DNA of 64,000 bases, taken from contig CAZCJL010000007.1 of the NCBI GenBank assembly GCA_964498785.1, positions 54,374-118,373 of the forward strand, given 5' to 3'. Made by a program: the position numbers and the translations under genes. The notes under the pieces are model-generated. The model worked only from the letters and a program-made list of their open reading frames with translations. It did not search any database and was not told the origin of the DNA. This DNA is from Mariaggregatimicrobium sp964498785 (lineage in GTDB: Bacteria; Zhuqueibacterota; Zhuqueibacteria; Thermofontimicrobiales; Thiofontviventaceae). Below are positions 38,216 through 47,165 of this stretch, in pieces (the first letter of the stretch is position 1; every line of letters starts with the position of its first letter).

Positions 38216-38245
38216 CCGGAGTGAGTGACTTGCTCCGGTTTTTTT
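38216..38245 (+). terminator. Intrinsic terminator after HAD gene
   Basis: A CCGGAG...CTCCGG stem (38216-38238, with two G-T wobbles continuing inward) is followed by seven T (38239-38245). It isolates the upstream operon from the restriction island. Confidence 0.85.
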
Positions 38246-38287
38246 GTAAAATGTCTTTTTTTGTAGAAAACATACTTAAAAAAATGC

Positions 38288-38331
38288 TTGACAAATTTAG
38301 AATTATTTCCTATATTTTGTAGTGTTGCTAC
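38288..38331 (+). promoter_or_regulatory. Near-consensus sigma-70-type promoter of the restriction island
   Basis: TTGACA at 38288-38293 and TATATT at 38311-38316 are spaced by exactly 17 bp. A small inverted repeat GTAG(TGTTG)CTAC at 38319-38331 overlaps the expected start of transcription and could be an operator. The first gene starts at 38359. The same TTGACA-17-TATATT arrangement occurs at 53327. Confidence 0.75.
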
Positions 38332-38358
38332 TTAAAATTATATTGTGAGTTGTATAAA

Positions 38359-38928
38359 ATGATTCATCTTTTAAAAAACATCGCACGCATTCAGACTGGC
38401 GTGTTTAGAAAACCAAACCAGGATGGTGAAGTGAAATATTTGCAGGCTAAACATTTCACTGAATTGGGGGAGTTGATTTCAGCGGAACGTTTTATTCAAA
38501 CCATAAAAAGAGAGACCGGGGTAGAAAAACATATTCTGATAAATAACGATATTCTGTTTGCAGCAAAGGGAGATAAAAATTTTGCCTTCCTTTATCAACA
38601 GCAATTAGGGGCTGCCGTCGCTTCATCAACTTTTTTTGTGATAAGAATTTACCATAGCAACGTATTGCCTGAATTTGTTGTCTGGTATTTAAACCATCCG
38701 AATACGCAACATTATTTAAAGGCTCAGGCAAAAGGCAGCGCATTGCCTTCTGTTACAAAGAAAACGCTGGGTGATTTAAAAATCTCAGTGCCAATAGTGG
38801 AGAAACAACGGAAAATTCTAACATTCAATGAACTCATTGAAAAGGAAAATGCGCTCACTCAGAAAATTATTAAAAAGAAAACCGCTCTGTTTCAAAATGT
38901 GATGTATCATTCTATAGAACAATCTTAA
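38359..38928 (+). CDS. Single-TRD HsdS-like specificity protein
   Basis: A 189-residue protein matching one half of a type I specificity subunit. A target-recognition domain (~1-150, with I-A-R-I-Q-T-G and the A-L-P-S-V-T-K-K-T-L-G-D-L motif) is followed by one conserved helical segment (~150-185, rich in K, I and E). ATG 38359 is preferred over TTG 38350 because it is a standard start and lies 36 nt after the predicted transcript start. Half-size HsdS proteins can dimerise to form a functional specificity subunit or compete with the full one. It is first in the operon, 18 bp before hsdM, while a full two-TRD HsdS is encoded further down (40829). Confidence 0.78.
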   Translation: MIHLLKNIARIQTGVFRKPNQDGEVKYLQAKHFTELGELISAERFIQTIKRETGVEKHILINNDILFAAKGDKNFAFLYQQQLGAAVASSTFFVIRIYHSNVLPEFVVWYLNHPNTQHYLKAQAKGSALPSVTKKTLGDLKISVPIVEKQRKILTFNELIEKENALTQKIIKKKTALFQNVMYHSIEQS

Positions 38929-38946
38929 AAGCAAGGATAGTCATCT

Positions 38947-40473
38947 ATGAAGGATAAGCAGCAGGAAATTAACAATATTGTCTGGAAAGCCTGTGACACG
39001 TTCAGAGGAGTCATCGATCCGGCGCAGTATAAAGACTATATTCTCACCATGTTGTTCATTAAATATGTCAGTGATGTCCGCAAAGACAAACTGGCGCACT
39101 ACGCAAAGAAGTACAATGGCGATGAAGCCCGAATCGAACGCGCGATGCGCCATGAACGGTTTGTCGCACCGGCTCATTGTACGTTTGAGCACTTGTTTGA
39201 ACATCGGAATGAAGCCAATATTGGCGAATTGATTAATATTGCATTATCAGGTCTGGAAGAGGAAAACAGGGATAAACTCGGCGGTGAAGATGGCAGCGGG
39301 ATTTTCCGCAATATCGATTTTAATTCCAGTAATCTGGGGGACGTGAAAGACAAGAATACTCGTTTGAAGAATCTGTTAATTGATTTCAGCGATCCGAAAC
39401 TGGATTTGAGACCATCGATACTGGGTGGTAACGACATCATCGGCGACGCGTACGAATTTTTGATCGCGCATTTTGCTTCCGATGCCGGCAAAAAAGCAGG
39501 CGAGTTTTATACGCCGGCAGAAGTGTCCACACTTATTGCAAAGCTCACCCGTTCCAAACCGGGCGCCCGAATCGGTGATCCCACGTGCGGATCAGGTTCG
39601 CTATTGATTAAAGCCGCCAAAGAAGTCGGTTCGGATAACTTTTCGCTTTACGGACAGGAAAGCAACGGCAGCACCTGGGCGCTGGCGGTGATGAATATGT
39701 TCCTGCATGGCATTGATCATGCAACAATACGCTGGGGCGATACCATTCGTAATCCCAAACTTTTAGAAGGCGATCGGTTGATGAAATTCGATACTGTGGT
39801 CGCAAATCCGCCGTTTTCACTGGATAAATGGGGCGCAGATGAAGCGGCGTCCGATAAATTCAACCGCTTCTGGCGCGGGGCGCCGCCAAAAAGCAAAGGC
39901 GACTGGGCGTTTATTTCGCACATGATCGAAACCGCGTACGAGGGAAAAGGGAAAGTGGGCGTGGTTGTTCCCCATGGCGTGTTGTTTCGCAGCGCGTCCG
40001 AAGGAAAAATCCGGCAAAAAGTGATCGAACAAAATTACCTTGAAGCTGTTATCGGATTGCCGGCGAATTTGTTCTACGGAACCGGCATTCCCGCGGCGAT
40101 TCTGATTTTTAATAAAGGTAAAGGTAACAATACAAACGTGCTGTTCATCGACGCGGGCAAGGAATTTGAAAGCGGCAAAAATCAAAACAAATTACGGGCA
40201 AAAGACATTGAGCGCATTGTAAAAACATATCGGGAATTTAATGCGGGCAAATGCAAACCCGGCGTGGTGGAGGAAAAATATTCCTACGTCGCGTCACCGG
40301 ATGAAATCAAGGAAAATGAATTTAATTTGAATATACCGCGCTATGTGGATACTTTTGAAGAAGAACCGGAAATTGATATTCGGGCGGTGCAGCAGGAGAT
40401 TGACTCACTGGAAAAGGAACTGAAAGATGTGCAGGAGGAGATGGCAGGGTATTTGAAGGAGTTGGGATTGTAA
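38947..40473 (+). CDS. hsdM: Type I restriction-modification DNA methyltransferase subunit
   Basis: An N-terminal helical HsdM_N domain (~5-140) precedes the N6-adenine methyltransferase core. The SAM-binding motif I is D211-P-T-C-G-S-G-S and the catalytic motif IV is N287-P-P-F. The C-terminus is a charged coiled-coil that would contact HsdS. Length (508) is typical. It methylates adenine in the bipartite target defined by HsdS. AAGGA upstream sets the start. Confidence 0.95.
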   Translation: MKDKQQEINNIVWKACDTFRGVIDPAQYKDYILTMLFIKYVSDVRKDKLAHYAKKYNGDEARIERAMRHERFVAPAHCTFEHLFEHRNEANIGELINIALSGLEEENRDKLGGEDGSGIFRNIDFNSSNLGDVKDKNTRLKNLLIDFSDPKLDLRPSILGGNDIIGDAYEFLIAHFASDAGKKAGEFYTPAEVSTLIAKLTRSKPGARIGDPTCGSGSLLIKAAKEVGSDNFSLYGQESNGSTWALAVMNMFLHGIDHATIRWGDTIRNPKLLEGDRLMKFDTVVANPPFSLDKWGADEAASDKFNRFWRGAPPKSKGDWAFISHMIETAYEGKGKVGVVVPHGVLFRSASEGKIRQKVIEQNYLEAVIGLPANLFYGTGIPAAILIFNKGKGNNTNVLFIDAGKEFESGKNQNKLRAKDIERIVKTYREFNAGKCKPGVVEEKYSYVASPDEIKENEFNLNIPRYVDTFEEEPEIDIRAVQQEIDSLEKELKDVQEEMAGYLKELGL

Positions 40474-40522
40474 TATTATTCATAGCTAGAATTCTAAAAT
40501 AAAAATTGCTATCCTGTTCTAA

Positions 40523-40648
40523 AACCACAGATGACACTGATTTCGCAGATACAAAATCTGTGTCATCTGTGAAATCTGCGGTTATGCTTTAATTATAAAA
40601 ACTAAATATGTAACAGCAAATTCAGACGATTCGTTTTAGAAATTTAGG
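40523..40648. repeat. Composite dispersed repeat, copy 2
   Basis: Imperfect inverted-repeat words at 40523-40590 (CCACAGATGACACTGATTTC and its counterpart) and the 38-bp block 40611-40648, 37/38 identical to 4548-4585. The total length and internal layout match copy 1. It lies inside the restriction operon between hsdM and hsdS. Confidence 0.72.
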
Positions 40649-40810
40649 TCATATATCAATTCTAAAAAAGGATCATTTCAGATTCGACCATTTTTTCCAG
40701 ATGGGAAAATGGTAGTTTTCAGGTGGATTTATAACCATGTCGAGGATGTCCTCGCAATGGTATTCATTTTGGAAAATATTGAGGTACATCGGGCAGCTCA
40801 CTTGCAATAA
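40640..40810 (+). other. Coding-like stretch / structured leader before hsdS
   Basis: One frame stays open for 56 codons to TAATAA (40808-40813), with an internal ATG and a sensible-looking translation containing R-P-F-F-P-D-G-K-M-V-V-F-R-W-I-Y. The same bases form two hairpins: ACCATTTT/AAAATGGT (40687-40694, 40706-40713) and ACCAT..CGAGGA/TCCTCG..ATGGT (40734-40761). It may be a small gene, a gene remnant, or a structured repeat; I cannot decide. Confidence 0.25.
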
Positions 40811-40828
40811 TAAAAAAGAGTAGAATTT

Positions 40829-42016
40829 ATGGATCAAGAAAATAAATCCGGGTATAAAAAAACAAAAATTGAACGGATTCCTGAAAACTGGAGCATAAAT
40901 AAATTAGGTGATTGCTTCAAATTAGCGAGTGGCAATACGAAGCCAAATAATCTGTCATTAAATAAAACAAATAAAAATAAATATGCAATTTATGGCGGCA
41001 ACGGAATTCTCGGTTATTCAGATCAGTTTTTTGAAGACGGTGAAAAGATAATTATTGGAAGAGTCGGTGAATATTGCGGAACCACCCGTTATGTTCGAGA
41101 GAAATGTTGGATAACAGATAATGCCTTATATACCTCGGAGTTTTATGGGAACAATAGCATTAAATTTTTTAGCTACCTACTGGAGCATGAAAATCTTTCA
41201 AGACTGAGAAATAAAGGTGGACAACCATTAATATCACAAAGACCTATTTATGTAAAAAGGGTTATTATTCCAACGTATGAAGAGCAACACAAAATCGCCC
41301 AAATCCTGACCACCTGGGATAACGCCATCGAAATTACTCAAAAACTGATCACTGCTAAAGAGCAGCAGAAGAAAGCGTTGATGCAGCAATTGTTGAATGG
41401 GCATAAAAGGTTTGGAGAATACAATTCAAATAATTGGTGTGAAGTTAAATTGGGAGATGTTTTTAACGAGCGGAATGAGACAAATTTCCCGGATTTAAAA
41501 CTGTTGGCAATTACATCAAGCAATGGTATTGTTGATAGAGATTCAGTGGAAAAACGGGACACATCGAATCAGGATAAATCAAAATATAAGAAAATATGCG
41601 TCGGCGATATTGGTTACAATACCATGCGACTGTGGCAGGGGGTAGCAGGATTATCCAAAATAGGAGGAATAGTCAGTCCCGCGTATACAGTCGTAATACC
41701 GACTGAAAAAATAGATGGTTTGTTTGTGAGCTATTTATTTAAGCTCCCGGAAGTTATTCATCTTTTTTATCGCCATTCACAGGGTTTAGTAAATGATACA
41801 TTGAATTGCAAATATCATCATTTTTCTCAAGTTAAAGTGACAATCCCAAAGAGTAAACAAGAACAACAAAAAATCGCCTCTGTCCTGCAAACAGCGGATA
41901 TGGAAATCAGATTATTGAAAAAAAAGCTAAAAAAATTACAGCAGCAGAAGAAAGGATTAATGCAGGTGTTGCTGACAGGGAAAATAAGAGTTAAAATTGA
42001 TGAGGATAAAAACTAA
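40829..42016 (+). CDS. hsdS: Type I restriction-modification specificity subunit (two TRDs)
   Basis: Two target-recognition domains (~12-150 and ~205-345) are each followed by a conserved helical segment: E-E-Q-H-K-I-A-Q-I-L (~152) and K-Q-E-Q-Q-K-I-A-S-V-L (~347). This is the standard HsdS plan. The first TRD has the G-G-N-G-I-L-G-Y motif. The ends of both repeats carry L-M-Q-x-L-L-x-G. It fixes the two half-sites recognised by the HsdMSR complex. The ribosome-binding site is weak. A 355-bp spacer separates it from hsdM, which is atypical for such operons. Confidence 0.92.
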   Translation: MDQENKSGYKKTKIERIPENWSINKLGDCFKLASGNTKPNNLSLNKTNKNKYAIYGGNGILGYSDQFFEDGEKIIIGRVGEYCGTTRYVREKCWITDNALYTSEFYGNNSIKFFSYLLEHENLSRLRNKGGQPLISQRPIYVKRVIIPTYEEQHKIAQILTTWDNAIEITQKLITAKEQQKKALMQQLLNGHKRFGEYNSNNWCEVKLGDVFNERNETNFPDLKLLAITSSNGIVDRDSVEKRDTSNQDKSKYKKICVGDIGYNTMRLWQGVAGLSKIGGIVSPAYTVVIPTEKIDGLFVSYLFKLPEVIHLFYRHSQGLVNDTLNCKYHHFSQVKVTIPKSKQEQQKIASVLQTADMEIRLLKKKLKKLQQQKKGLMQVLLTGKIRVKIDEDKN

Positions 42017-42092
42017 AAATTCTAATTGTTAACCAGGGTTTTTTCGAGGGCCAACCGAAACATGCGTAGCGGCACGGTCTCTAAAAAAAATA

Positions 42093-42114
42093 GCCGCATT
42101 TACGGTAATGCGGC
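42093..42114. repeat. Hairpin between hsdS and dinD-like gene
   Basis: GCCGCATT/AATGCGGC (8-bp stem, 6-nt loop). The wider stretch 42051-42114 contains GC-rich words unlike the surrounding DNA and looks like a dispersed-repeat fragment. No U-tract is present. Confidence 0.45.
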
Positions 42115-42242
42115 GAACCATGTCCTTCACCCTTTGGGCAATGACACCGAAATGATACGGAAAATATACTAAAAAATCAAGATTAATTTTATCTGCAAAA
42201 AAATAACTTGATTCATTTAAAATATATTCTGGAGAATTTATT

Positions 42243-43091
42243 ATGAAAAAAGAGACCATAATAAAGTTACATAGTGAATTCGAACAAATTCAACAAACTG
42301 AAACAGAAACAGGTGTTGAATTTTGGCTGGCAAGAGACCTGCAAAAAGTATTAGGGTATGACGAGTGGCGGAATTTTCTAAAGGTTATTGAGAAAGCAAA
42401 AATAACGTGTAAGTCATCTAATTATCAAGTAGTTGACCATTTTGTTAACGTCAACAAAATGGTTGAGCTTGGTTCGGGTGCGATGAGGGAGATTCAAGAC
42501 ATTGCCCTTTCACGTTACGCGTGTTATTTAATCGCTCAGAATGGTGATCCGACAAAAGATCCAATCGCCTTTGCTCAAACCTATTTTGCAGTACAAACAC
42601 GCAAACAGGAAATTATCGAAAAACGAATAGCTGAAGTTGAACGATTGAACGCCCGTAAAAAATTAACGTTGTCTGAAAAGGAATTATCGGCGATCATTTT
42701 TGAAAGATTGCAGGATAATCAAAGTTTTGCTCGTATTCGAAGCAAGGGTGATAAAGCGTTATTTGGCGGTTTTTCAACAAAACAAATGAAAGAAAAAATG
42801 GGCCTGCCGGCTAACAGACCGCTCGCTGATTTTTTACCGACAATTACAATTAAAGCGAAAGACTTTGCCAATGAAATTACTAACTTCAACATCAAAAGAG
42901 ATGACCTGAGAACAGAATCCAGTATTACTGATGAACATGTAAAGAATAATGAAGACGTCAGAACTTTGCTTACAGACCGGAATATTAAACCTGAAGAATT
43001 ACCCCCATCAGATGATATCAAAAAAGTTGAACGACGATTAAAGTCAGAACAGAAAAAATTGCCCAAGCAAACAAACAAGCTTGATATTTGA
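42243..43091 (+). CDS. dinD: DinD-like (BRO-type) protein in restriction island
   Basis: Residues ~20-120 contain the Bro-N-like region, with F-W-L-A-R-D-L-Q-K-V-L-G-Y and L-S-R-Y-A-C-Y-L-I-A-Q-N-G-D-P. The helical C-terminal region matches DNA-damage-inducible protein D in plan. The total of 282 residues is normal. E. coli DinD inhibits RecA activity; homologues are often found inside type I R-M loci, where their job is not established. GGAGA upstream sets the start. Acting as a modulator of DNA repair at restriction breaks is plausible but inferred. Confidence 0.85.
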   Translation: MKKETIIKLHSEFEQIQQTETETGVEFWLARDLQKVLGYDEWRNFLKVIEKAKITCKSSNYQVVDHFVNVNKMVELGSGAMREIQDIALSRYACYLIAQNGDPTKDPIAFAQTYFAVQTRKQEIIEKRIAEVERLNARKKLTLSEKELSAIIFERLQDNQSFARIRSKGDKALFGGFSTKQMKEKMGLPANRPLADFLPTITIKAKDFANEITNFNIKRDDLRTESSITDEHVKNNEDVRTLLTDRNIKPEELPPSDDIKKVERRLKSEQKKLPKQTNKLDI

Positions 43092-43150
43092 ATAATAGAT
43101 GTTTGAAAAAAATTCATTCTCAATTTTAGTCTTTGTAAAGGACTTGCATC

Positions 43151-46100
43151 ATGAATAAACCATCATTCAAAGAAGATCATATTTCTCAAATCCCGGCGCT
43201 GCAAACATTGCAAAAGGTCGGGTATCACTACATCAGCCAGGATGAAGCAATGCAGATGCGGAATCACAAAACCTCCGCCGTATTGTTGACCGATGTGCTG
43301 AAAAGGCAACTTGCGGAAATCAATCAGATTCGGTACAAAGGGAAAACCGTGCCGTTCTCGGAAAACAATATTGCCGCAGGAATTCAGGCACTGGAAGAAG
43401 TGCCGCTGCAGGAAGGGTATATTCATGCCAGTCAATATGTTTATGATTTGCTGACATTAGGGAAATCCTTTGAACAGAGCATCGATGGGGATAAGAAGAG
43501 CTACACGCTTAAATATATTGATTGGGAGACTCCGGGAAATAATGTCTTTTATATGACCGAAGAATTTCCGGTGGTGCGATCATCCAGCAAAGAGCACTAT
43601 CGCCCGGATATTGTTCTGTTCGTGAACGGAATTCCGGTCGTTGTCATTGAGTGCAAACGCCCTGATCTCAAAGAGCCGCTGGAACAGGCAATTTCGCAAA
43701 ACCTGCGTAATCAGCAGGAAGATGGAATTCGGGCGCTTTATGTCTATTCCCAACTGTTAATGGCATTCGCGGTGCATAATGCCAATTTTGCGACGACGGG
43801 ATCATCGAAAGAATACTGGTTCCGGTGGAAGGAGAAATTTGAGAATAGTCAGCAGGAGAGTCAACATCATGAAACGCTGGATCAATTGAAAAATACACCG
43901 CTTGCTGTAAAGGAAAAAGACAGGTTGCTTCAGGCCAGATATAAATATGTTCGGGCGTATTTTGATCATCTTGAAAAAAAGTCATGTCAGGTTACGGTGC
44001 AGGATGAAATGATATATGGATTATGTCGTCCGGAGCGACTATTGGATATAATGTATAATTTCATTGTGTATGAAGCAGGTGTCAAAAAGATAGCTCGTTA
44101 TCAGCAATACTTTGCCATCAAAAAAACAATGACGCGGATTGGTGTGCTGAATAACGGTAACCGTAAAGGCGGCGTTATCTGGCACACGCAGGGAAGCGGC
44201 AAATCGCTGACAATGGTCATGCTGGCACACGCGCTGGCGCTGGAAAAATCGATTCGCAATCCGAAAATAATTTTGGTAACGGACCGCGTGGACCTTGATG
44301 ATCAGCTTTACGATACCTTTAAAAAATGCGGCACATTGGTCCATAAAGCAAAAACAGGCAGCGATTTGGTTCAGTTATTAGACAGCAAAAGCGATGCAAT
44401 CATCACCACGGTGATTAATAAATTCGAAGCGGCAGTCAGGAAAGTGAAAAAGCCTTATTCGTCGCCGGATATATTTATTCTGGTGGATGAAAGTCACCGC
44501 AGCCAGTTTGGCACGTTCAATATTAGTATGCAAAAGGTGTTTGAAAATGGTTGTTTTCTTGGATTCACAGGCACGCCATTGATGAAAAATGAAAAGAACA
44601 CTGCGTCACGATTCGGCGGCATGATCGATACCTATCCGATCACCACGGCTGTGGAAGATAACGCGGTGGTGCCGTTGCTTTATGAAGGTCGGCACGCGTT
44701 GCAGGAAGTGAAGTCAAAGCCAATCGATAACTACTTCAACAAGATCGCCGAGCCGCTTTCCGAATACCAGCGCGCTGATTTGAAACGCAAGTTCAGCCGG
44801 GCAGATCAACTGAATATCGCAGATCAAAAAGTGTATTGCATTGCCTGGGATATTAGTGTTCATTTTCGTGATTCCTGGCAGGGGAATGAAAATAATTTCA
44901 AAGCCCAACTTGTCTGTCAAAATAAATTATCCGCGATCAAATATAAAAACTTTATGGACGAAATTGGCATCGTTTCCACAGAAGTCCTCATTTCTCCGCC
45001 TGATTTACGGGAAGGCTCCGAAACAGCTTATGCAAAGCCTTCGGAAAAGGTGATTCAGTTCTGGCAAAAAATGATGCAGGAACACGGGAATTCGGTATGG
45101 TATGAAAAAAATATCATCAGCCGATTTAAGAATCAGGAGAAGCCGGAAATTATCATTGTGGTCGATAAATTGCTGACCGGGTTTGATTGTCCCCGAAATA
45201 CGGTGCTTTATATCACTCGAAGTTTAAAGGAACATACTTTATTGCAAGCAATCGCACGGGTGAATCGTGTTTTTTCGGGAAAGGATTATGGATTTATCAT
45301 TGATTATTATGGCATTCTCGGCGAACTGGATCAGGCATTAACCACTTATTCAGGGCTGGAAAATTTCGAGGATGAGGATTTGGCAGGTACCATCACAAGT
45401 ATCAATGAAGAAATCAAAAAATTGCCACAGGTTCATTCCGATTTATGGGATATTTTTAAGACGGTTGCAAATAAATACGATGAGTCAGCTTATGAAGAGT
45501 TGCTGCGGGACGAGGAAAAGCGAATGTTGTTTTATGAAAGACTGTCCCTTTTTGCCCGTATCCTGAGAATTGCACTTTCATCCCTGGAATTTAATAAAAA
45601 TACACCGGAACGAGAGATCAATCGATATAGTCAAGACCTGAAATTTTTTATGAATTTACGGGCATCGGTGAGAAGGCGTTATTCCGATGCCGTGGATTAT
45701 AAAGAGTATGAGGGACAGATTCAGAAATTAATCGACACTCATATTGAATCATCGGAAGTGGTGTCATTAACAGAGTTGGTGAATATATTTGATAAAGAAA
45801 AGTTTCAACAGGAGGTGGAACGGGTTGTCGGCGAAGCTGCCAAAGCGGATATGATTGCTTCGCGGACTGCGAAATATATCAATGAAAAAATGGATGAGGA
45901 TCCTGCTTTTTATAAAAAGTTTTCGGAAATGCTGAAGCAGGCAATTCGGGAATATGAGGAACGACGAAATAATGAAACTGAATATCTTAGAAAGGTGAAA
46001 AAGATTAGTGAATCGGTTGTTGACCACACCGATTCGGATATTCCCGAATCGTTAAAGGACAAAGAAATTGCCAGAGCATTCTATGGGATCAGTTTTGAAA

Positions 46101-46378
46101 TGATGCGCTCAAAATCAACAGATCATACAGATGTAAAAACCATCGCCACGGAGGCAGGTTTAGGAATTGACGCGATAATCAGGAAATCAGTTTTAGATAA
46201 TGGCGTCCCTAAAGTGGATTGGCAATTTAACAAGGATCTGACTGGAATTTTACAGATTGATATCGGTGACTTTTTTATTGATGAAATTCGGGATAAATAT
46301 AATGTCAAGCTGGCGTATGACGAAATAGACGATCTCACTGAAAAATCCATCGAAATAGCGAAACTGAGATATAAGTAA
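43151..46378 (+). CDS. hsdR: Type I restriction endonuclease/translocase subunit
   Basis: An N-terminal nuclease domain with D153...E167-C-K169 (PD-ExK) is followed by a superfamily 2 motor. Walker A is H-T-Q-G-S-G-K351-S and Walker B is D446-E-S-H. Later motifs include G-F-T-G-T-P and Q-A-I-A-R-V-N-R. The C-terminal ~300 residues are helical. It is 1075 residues, typical for HsdR, and shows no internal break, so the system looks intact. AAAGGA upstream sets the start. One base separates its stop from the next ATG. Confidence 0.95.
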   Translation: MNKPSFKEDHISQIPALQTLQKVGYHYISQDEAMQMRNHKTSAVLLTDVLKRQLAEINQIRYKGKTVPFSENNIAAGIQALEEVPLQEGYIHASQYVYDLLTLGKSFEQSIDGDKKSYTLKYIDWETPGNNVFYMTEEFPVVRSSSKEHYRPDIVLFVNGIPVVVIECKRPDLKEPLEQAISQNLRNQQEDGIRALYVYSQLLMAFAVHNANFATTGSSKEYWFRWKEKFENSQQESQHHETLDQLKNTPLAVKEKDRLLQARYKYVRAYFDHLEKKSCQVTVQDEMIYGLCRPERLLDIMYNFIVYEAGVKKIARYQQYFAIKKTMTRIGVLNNGNRKGGVIWHTQGSGKSLTMVMLAHALALEKSIRNPKIILVTDRVDLDDQLYDTFKKCGTLVHKAKTGSDLVQLLDSKSDAIITTVINKFEAAVRKVKKPYSSPDIFILVDESHRSQFGTFNISMQKVFENGCFLGFTGTPLMKNEKNTASRFGGMIDTYPITTAVEDNAVVPLLYEGRHALQEVKSKPIDNYFNKIAEPLSEYQRADLKRKFSRADQLNIADQKVYCIAWDISVHFRDSWQGNENNFKAQLVCQNKLSAIKYKNFMDEIGIVSTEVLISPPDLREGSETAYAKPSEKVIQFWQKMMQEHGNSVWYEKNIISRFKNQEKPEIIIVVDKLLTGFDCPRNTVLYITRSLKEHTLLQAIARVNRVFSGKDYGFIIDYYGILGELDQALTTYSGLENFEDEDLAGTITSINEEIKKLPQVHSDLWDIFKTVANKYDESAYEELLRDEEKRMLFYERLSLFARILRIALSSLEFNKNTPEREINRYSQDLKFFMNLRASVRRRYSDAVDYKEYEGQIQKLIDTHIESSEVVSLTELVNIFDKEKFQQEVERVVGEAAKADMIASRTAKYINEKMDEDPAFYKKFSEMLKQAIREYEERRNNETEYLRKVKKISESVVDHTDSDIPESLKDKEIARAFYGISFEMMRSKSTDHTDVKTIATEAGLGIDAIIRKSVLDNGVPKVDWQFNKDLTGILQIDIGDFFIDEIRDKYNVKLAYDEIDDLTEKSIEIAKLRYK

Positions 46379-46379
46379 T

Positions 46380-47087
46380 ATGGTCACAGAAAAAATACAA
46401 TACGGCTCGAAAGTTATTGAATTTGATATCGAGTTCAGAGATCGGAAAACTCTCGGAATTACTGTATTGCCAACGCGTCAGGTTCAAGTCAAAGCGCCGC
46501 TCGATGCAAGCATCGACAGGATCAAAGAAAAAATACGAAAACGGGCAACGTGGATACTGAAGCAGCAGAGTTTCTTTCTTTCATTTCATCCGCTCACGCC
46601 ACCCAAAAAATATATTAGCGGTGAAACATATTTATATCTGGGGCGACAGTATCGTCTGAAAATTATTCAAGCGGATAAAAATGATGTTAAACTTAAGCAC
46701 GGGCAATTGCAGGTTTATACTGGTGAAATGAATAATTCACAACGAATTGAATATCTTATACTAAATTGGTACGCCCGACAGGCGAGACGAAAATTAAACG
46801 AATATGCAGGTCCCTGGATTGATAGATTCGCCAAATATGCGATTGCTCCGAAAGAGGTAGAAATTCGCCGAATGCCCAAACGTTGGGGAAGCTGCTCTCC
46901 AAAAGGACGTATTCTGCTAAACAGCGAATTGATTAAAGCTCCCAGAGGTTGTATCGACTATGTAATTGTTCATGAATTATGTCACCTCATCCACCCGAAT
47001 CATACAGCACAATTCGTTCATTTGTTAACAAGAGAGATGCCTGACTGGGAAAAATGGAAAGATCGGTTGGAGAAGATACTTTCATAA
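46380..47087 (+). CDS. YgjP/SprT-like zinc metallohydrolase
   Basis: A DUF45/YgjP-type protein with H198-E-L-C-H202 and a downstream H-P-N-H, forming a gluzincin-like zinc site. Family members commonly follow hsdR in type I R-M operons. The N-terminal half contains R-R-M-P-K-R-W-G-S-C-S, a conserved family stretch. Only 1 bp separates it from hsdR, so it is co-translated. The role in restriction is unproven; proteolysis of trapped or damaged R-M components is one suggestion. Confidence 0.9.
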   Translation: MVTEKIQYGSKVIEFDIEFRDRKTLGITVLPTRQVQVKAPLDASIDRIKEKIRKRATWILKQQSFFLSFHPLTPPKKYISGETYLYLGRQYRLKIIQADKNDVKLKHGQLQVYTGEMNNSQRIEYLILNWYARQARRKLNEYAGPWIDRFAKYAIAPKEVEIRRMPKRWGSCSPKGRILLNSELIKAPRGCIDYVIVHELCHLIHPNHTAQFVHLLTREMPDWEKWKDRLEKILS

Positions 47088-47113
47088 TTTTTTGTAAGAA
47101 ATTTTTGTGAGGA

Positions 47114-47144
47114 AGCGAGCGATCCGTTTTCAGAATCGCTCGCT
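47114..47144. terminator. Hairpin between convergent genes
   Basis: A perfect 10-bp stem AGCGAGCGAT/ATCGCTCGCT with an 11-nt loop lies between the convergent ygjP-like gene and the minus-strand glycosidase gene. Only a weak T-rich tail follows on the plus strand, so it may end transcription in both directions. Confidence 0.65.
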
Positions 47145-47165
47145 TATGGTTTTGTTGTAATAACC

